Origin: Halobacillus litoralis
GTDB lineage: Bacteria; Bacillota; Bacilli; Bacillales; Halobacillaceae
Reading direction: 5' to 3'
NCBI RefSeq assembly: GCF_020524025.1
Contig: NZ_JAIVKN010000001.1
Span: 558,001-622,000 of the forward strand
Length of the DNA: 64,000 nucleotides
The notes beneath the pieces are model-generated. The model was given only the letters and a program-made list of their open reading frames with translations. It searched no databases and was not told the origin of the DNA. The translations under genes and the position numbers were made by a program. Shown here in pieces: positions 61,020 to 64,000 of this stretch. Position 1 is the stretch's first letter, and every line of letters begins with the position of its first letter.

Positions 61020-61874
61020 ATGGAAAATGTCGGGTTAGTACTTGAAGGTGGCGGGATGCGCGGGGCTTATACAGCTGGAGTTCTGGATTTTTTTCTGGAT
61101 GAAGGCATTCATCTCCCTTATGTGGTAGGTGCATCAGCAGGTGCCTGCAACGGGAGTTCCTATGTAGCCAGGCAGCGGGGCAGAAATTATAAAGTCATTG
61201 TTGAATACGGCGATCATCCGGAGTACATTTCCTATAAGCGAATGCTCACTCATCGTCAATTGTTTGGAATGGATTTCATATTTGATAAGCTTCCGAATCA
61301 GCTTGTTCCGTTTGATTATGAAGCCTTTCAAAAGCAAACGACGCGTTTCGTTGTAGGGACAACGGACATGGAGACAGGAAGCCCGGTTTTCTATGATGAG
61401 TTTCCAAATCGGGAAAGCCTTTTAAAGGTTATACGTGCATCCAGTTCCCTGCCAATGGTCGCACCAAGCATCCGGTATGACGGCCGGGACTTGATGGATG
61501 GAGGGATTTCCGACCCCATCCCCATTCAGACATCCATTGATCATGGCAATAAAAAACAGGTCATCGTTCTGACCAGGAATGACGGATACATAAAAGGAAG
61601 AGTGAAAGGTGGCTGGTATTTCAACCGGAAATATAGGAAGTTTCCAAAGTTTGCTGAAACCTTACTGGACCGTCACCTTTATTACAACGATCAGCTGCAA
61701 AAGGTAAAACAAGCCGAAGAGGATGGTTCCGCTTTTGTCATCCGTCCGCAGGAACCTTTGAAAGTCAGCCGTATAGAACGTAATAGACAGAGACTGCACA
61801 ATCTTTACACCCAAGGGTATGAGGAAGCCCAGTCTCAGTTAAAGCAACTGGAGAATTTTCTTAAAACAGAGTGA
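61020..61874 (+). CDS. Patatin-like phospholipase
   Basis: A 284-residue acyl hydrolase. Oxyanion motif EGGGMRGAYTAG, catalytic Ser in VGASAGACNG, and catalytic Asp in DLMDGGISD. Predicted to be cytosolic lipid acyl hydrolase of the patatin family; substrate unknown. ATG 61020 is preferred over GTG 61011, since AGGGGTGG overlaps the earlier codon. A weak hairpin at 61891-61930 follows. Confidence 0.88.
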   Translation: MENVGLVLEGGGMRGAYTAGVLDFFLDEGIHLPYVVGASAGACNGSSYVARQRGRNYKVIVEYGDHPEYISYKRMLTHRQLFGMDFIFDKLPNQLVPFDYEAFQKQTTRFVVGTTDMETGSPVFYDEFPNRESLLKVIRASSSLPMVAPSIRYDGRDLMDGGISDPIPIQTSIDHGNKKQVIVLTRNDGYIKGRVKGGWYFNRKYRKFPKFAETLLDRHLYYNDQLQKVKQAEEDGSAFVIRPQEPLKVSRIERNRQRLHNLYTQGYEEAQSQLKQLENFLKTE

Positions 61875-61890
61875 ATCAACCATTAGAATG

Positions 61891-61930
61891 AAAAGGGGAA
61901 GCTTGATGGTGGGGGTTTCCCCAGCCTTTT
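61891..61930 (+). terminator. Possible weak terminator after the patatin gene
   Basis: AAAGGGGAA with TTTCCCC and CCTTTTT; stem imperfect, T tract present. The rest of 61875-62137 holds no gene I can support. Confidence 0.4.
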
Positions 61931-62137
61931 TATGATCATCTATTTTAGGAAGCACAAATCAGCATGTTCAAACGATACATAAAATAGAAGGAATGCTTCA
62001 AAAAGAATACCTATCAAATTAAACATCAGGATGAAGGAAATTATTGATCAATAAAGATTGTGTTTATTCCCCGAAGCAGATGAAGTTGAAAAGGCTGGTC
62101 TGAAGGTAGAAAACATTTCAAGAGAGGAAGAAAGAAG

Positions 62138-62845
62138 ATGAGTAGAGTCTCAGATTTTGTTGAAGAAGTGGACCAGACGCTGGCGGCTAATCAAAACGAA
62201 GAGAACCAGAAACAAATGGAAGCTTACATGAAGAATCATTTCTCCTTTTATGGAATTAAATCCCCGGAAAGAAAACAAATCCTTGCTCCGATTCTAAAAG
62301 AATATCGAAACATAACAGAAGAAGAACGTTTAGAAGCATCACTTGAACTTTTTCAGAAACCAGCAAGAGAATGTCAGTATGCGGCGCTCGCTTTATTAGA
62401 GAAAGGGAAAAAGAAAACTCCGGAGCATGCGATTGACGTCTACAAGGAATTACTGATGACAAAATCGTGGTGGGATACCGTTGATATGATTGCTTCTCAT
62501 TTGTGTGGCGCTTACTTTCAGAAGTATCCAGACAAGCTTCATCCCTATACAGAGGAATGGCGTCACCATGACGATATGTGGGTAAGAAGGTCCAGTGTGC
62601 TCCATCAGTTGAAATATAAAGGTGATACCGATGAGAAGCTGTTATTTGAAACAATCACTGTTTTGAAGGATGAAAAGGAATTTTTTATTGAAAAAGCGAT
62701 TGGCTGGGCCTTAAGAGAATACAGCAAGACGAATCCAACAGCTGTCATCGAGTTCTTAGAACGGACAGACTGCCGCCCATTGAGTAGGCGGGAAGGGTTG
62801 AAATGGTTAAAAAATAAACATCCGGAGCTTTTACAGCTGACCTAA
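62138..62845 (+). CDS. AlkD-like DNA glycosylase (DNA alkylation repair)
   Basis: A 235-residue all-helical HEAT-repeat protein. It has KSWWDTVDMIASH with Trp-Trp-Asp and IGWALREYSK, the positions of the DNA-binding/catalytic residues in B. cereus AlkD, which excises alkylated purines. GAGAGGAAG precedes ATG 62138. The gene is isolated. Confidence 0.9.
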   Translation: MSRVSDFVEEVDQTLAANQNEENQKQMEAYMKNHFSFYGIKSPERKQILAPILKEYRNITEEERLEASLELFQKPARECQYAALALLEKGKKKTPEHAIDVYKELLMTKSWWDTVDMIASHLCGAYFQKYPDKLHPYTEEWRHHDDMWVRRSSVLHQLKYKGDTDEKLLFETITVLKDEKEFFIEKAIGWALREYSKTNPTAVIEFLERTDCRPLSRREGLKWLKNKHPELLQLT

Positions 62846-62997
62846 AAATTCTAAGACCCTCCTAAATGCTGGAGTTTATTTTTCATAGGAAAGAAGACTT
62901 TTTTGAACATGGAAGTCCTGGTTTGTTAACAGAGCAAAGGTTTAAGTACAGCCGCTCCTGTTTATAATGGAGATAAACAGGCAGGGAGTGCGTTGAT

Positions 62998-63405
62998 ATG
63001 AATATTCTAGACTGGTTTGATGCTTCATTTCTAGACGAGACGATTAAGCTGTTGAACCATGACTTGTTGGATGTTTTTGGGCTGAAACAGGAGTATGTTC
63101 AGTTTGCGCTCGTTTTTATTTTTATGATGGCTCTTATGTGGGTGGTTACTCCGGTGATCGAGTGGCTGATGCTGAATCATTGGAAAACATTAACGAGCTA
63201 TCTTGCGACCGCTTTATTAGCTCTTGTTTTTCTTCAGCTTGTCGATCGTTATGCGATGTCTGATGCTTCTTCAGCGCTGCCCTTCTATTATTGGTCGGTT
63301 TGCCTGTTGGCAATCAGCAGCTTTGGTTTGTTTTATGCAGGAGCCAAGTCCGCTAAAAAGCTTGTAGTTAAACTTTCGAAACGAAATAAGAAAAAAGCAG
63401 CGTAG
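62998..63405 (+). CDS. Membrane protein, unknown
   Basis: A 135-residue protein with about three hydrophobic segments (38-62, 68-88, 96-118) and a strongly basic C-terminus (KKLVVKLSKRNKKKAA). CAGGGAG precedes the ATG. No family recognised. It precedes a PLDc_N-like gene by 63 bp and may be cotranscribed. Confidence 0.6.
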   Translation: MNILDWFDASFLDETIKLLNHDLLDVFGLKQEYVQFALVFIFMMALMWVVTPVIEWLMLNHWKTLTSYLATALLALVFLQLVDRYAMSDASSALPFYYWSVCLLAISSFGLFYAGAKSAKKLVVKLSKRNKKKAA

Positions 63406-63468
63406 GATGAAACGTATGATCCCTTCTTTCGTATATAAGGATGTAAGCGAACATAGAGGAGGATCATC

Positions 63469-63669
63469 ATGGAATTAGGCTTTTTCATTATTTTATTTTT
63501 TATATTCGGCATAGGTCTGCTTGTGTTAAACATTATTACAAGCGTATGGGCTTACCGTGACGCTGTACGAAAAGGAAGAAGTACAGCGTATAGTTTAGTT
63601 GTCTTAATTGCGACGTTATTTTTTCCGCTTGTCGGATTAATTGTTTATTTGATTATTAGAAATGATTAA
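63469..63669 (+). CDS. Small membrane protein with PLDc_N-like pattern
   Basis: A 66-residue protein with two hydrophobic segments separated by VWAYRDAVRKGRST, and FPLVGLIVYLIIR at the end. This resembles phospholipase D N-terminal (PLDc_N) small proteins. AGAGGAGG precedes the ATG. Function unknown. A terminator follows. Confidence 0.7.
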   Translation: MELGFFIILFFIFGIGLLVLNIITSVWAYRDAVRKGRSTAYSLVVLIATLFFPLVGLIVYLIIRND

Positions 63670-63671
63670 CG

Positions 63672-63713
63672 AATAAGGTTGTGGAGATCCTTCTCCGCAG
63701 CCTTATTTTTTTA
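63672..63713 (+). terminator. Terminator before cheV
   Basis: AATAAGGTTGTGGAG with CTCCGCAGCCTTATT (few G-U/mismatches), then TTTTTT. Confidence 0.8.
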
Positions 63714-63756
63714 GGATGCCAGGTTTGCCCCAAAAATAGAAAACATGCGGGTGGGC

Positions 63757-63783
63757 TAAATTTTCACCTTTTAAAGACGATAT
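63757..63783 (+). promoter_or_regulatory. SigD-type (motility) promoter of cheV
   Basis: TAAA at 63757-63760, 15-bp spacer, GACGATAT at 63776-63783; consensus is TAAA-N15-GCCGATAT, so seven of eight -10 bases match. Confidence 0.75.
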
Positions 63784-63818
63784 AAAATAGAGTCTCTATC
63801 TAAGGAAGGACGATAGCT

Positions 63819-64000
63819 ATGTATCAAGATGAAGGAATTTTATTAGAAAGCGGTACAAATGAACTGGAAATCGTTGAATTCGAGATTGGTGAAAATCGAT
63901 TCGGGATCAATGTGATAAAAGTAAAAGAAATTCTAAACCCTCAACCCATAACGAAAATCCCTCATTCCCACCCATCAGTGGAAGGAATTATGGAGATCCG
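63819..64000 (+). CDS. cheV: Chemotaxis coupling protein CheV (partial)
   Basis: The first 60 codons only; it runs off the window. [25 protein letters not shown] and the later [14 protein letters not shown] match the CheW-like domain of CheV, so a receiver domain is expected beyond the window. AAGGAAGG precedes the ATG. It couples chemoreceptors to CheA. A SigD-type promoter lies upstream. Confidence 0.88.
   Translation, partial: MYQDEGILLESGTNELEIVEFEIGENRFGINVIKVKEILNPQPITKIPHSHPSVEGIMEI

Overview
The window looks like chromosomal DNA of a moderately halophilic, spore-forming, pigmented member of the Bacillaceae, most like Halobacillus or a close relative. The grounds are purine-rich Shine-Dalgarno sites with many GTG and TTG starts, low-to-moderate GC, sporulation-associated small genes (Spo0E-like, YjcZ, YrzI, DUF1659/DUF2922/YvrJ), Na+/H+ antiport, BCCT osmolyte uptake and Ktr-type K+ uptake, and a full C30 carotenoid gene set. 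The genus is an inference; no rRNA gene is present.

Layout. 0-8.5 kb: two-carbon and three-carbon acid use (end of malate synthase G, glycolate oxidase glcE-glcF-glcD, an FAH-family hydrolase, then L-lactate permease behind a SigA promoter and a cre-like site), followed by a duplicated DUF1259 protein. 8.7-19 kb: housekeeping and membrane genes (aldo/keto reductase, penicillin acylase family, Na+/H+ antiporter, and a minus-strand lipoprotein-nitroreductase-sirtuin operon). 19-22.3 kb: a DrrAB-type ABC exporter followed by an RsgA-like GTPase whose mRNA leader has the architecture of an erm-type translational attenuator; this is the most interesting signal in the window. 22.4-36 kb: polysaccharide deacetylase, glnA behind a perfect GlnR/TnrA box, Mn-dependent pyrophosphatase, a MITE-like element, CorA, SET protein, BCCT carrier, four tandem structured repeat units, a half-size flavoprotein, MFS exporter, SDR and HD proteins. 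36.2-37.2 kb: a run of very small genes including two YrzI-family proteins. 37.4-41.7 kb: moeA-moaA, ywpF and a KtrB/KtrD subunit.

42-57 kb is the pigment region: a plus-strand operon of two CrtN-type desaturases and crtM, and a minus-strand operon of a CruF-like gene, a PlsC-like acyltransferase, CrtQ-like glycosyltransferase and CrtP-like oxidase. Together they suggest dehydrosqualene synthesis, desaturation, terminal oxidation, glycosylation and acylation. About 6 kb between the operons holds a divergent MurE-like ligase, small unrelated genes and a decayed lipoprotein gene. 57-64 kb: a second, longer copy of the MITE-like element in opposite orientation, the DUF1659-DUF2922-YvrJ trio, signal peptidase I, Spo0E-like and FbpB-like small proteins, patA, patatin, an AlkD-like protein, and the start of cheV behind a SigD-type promoter.
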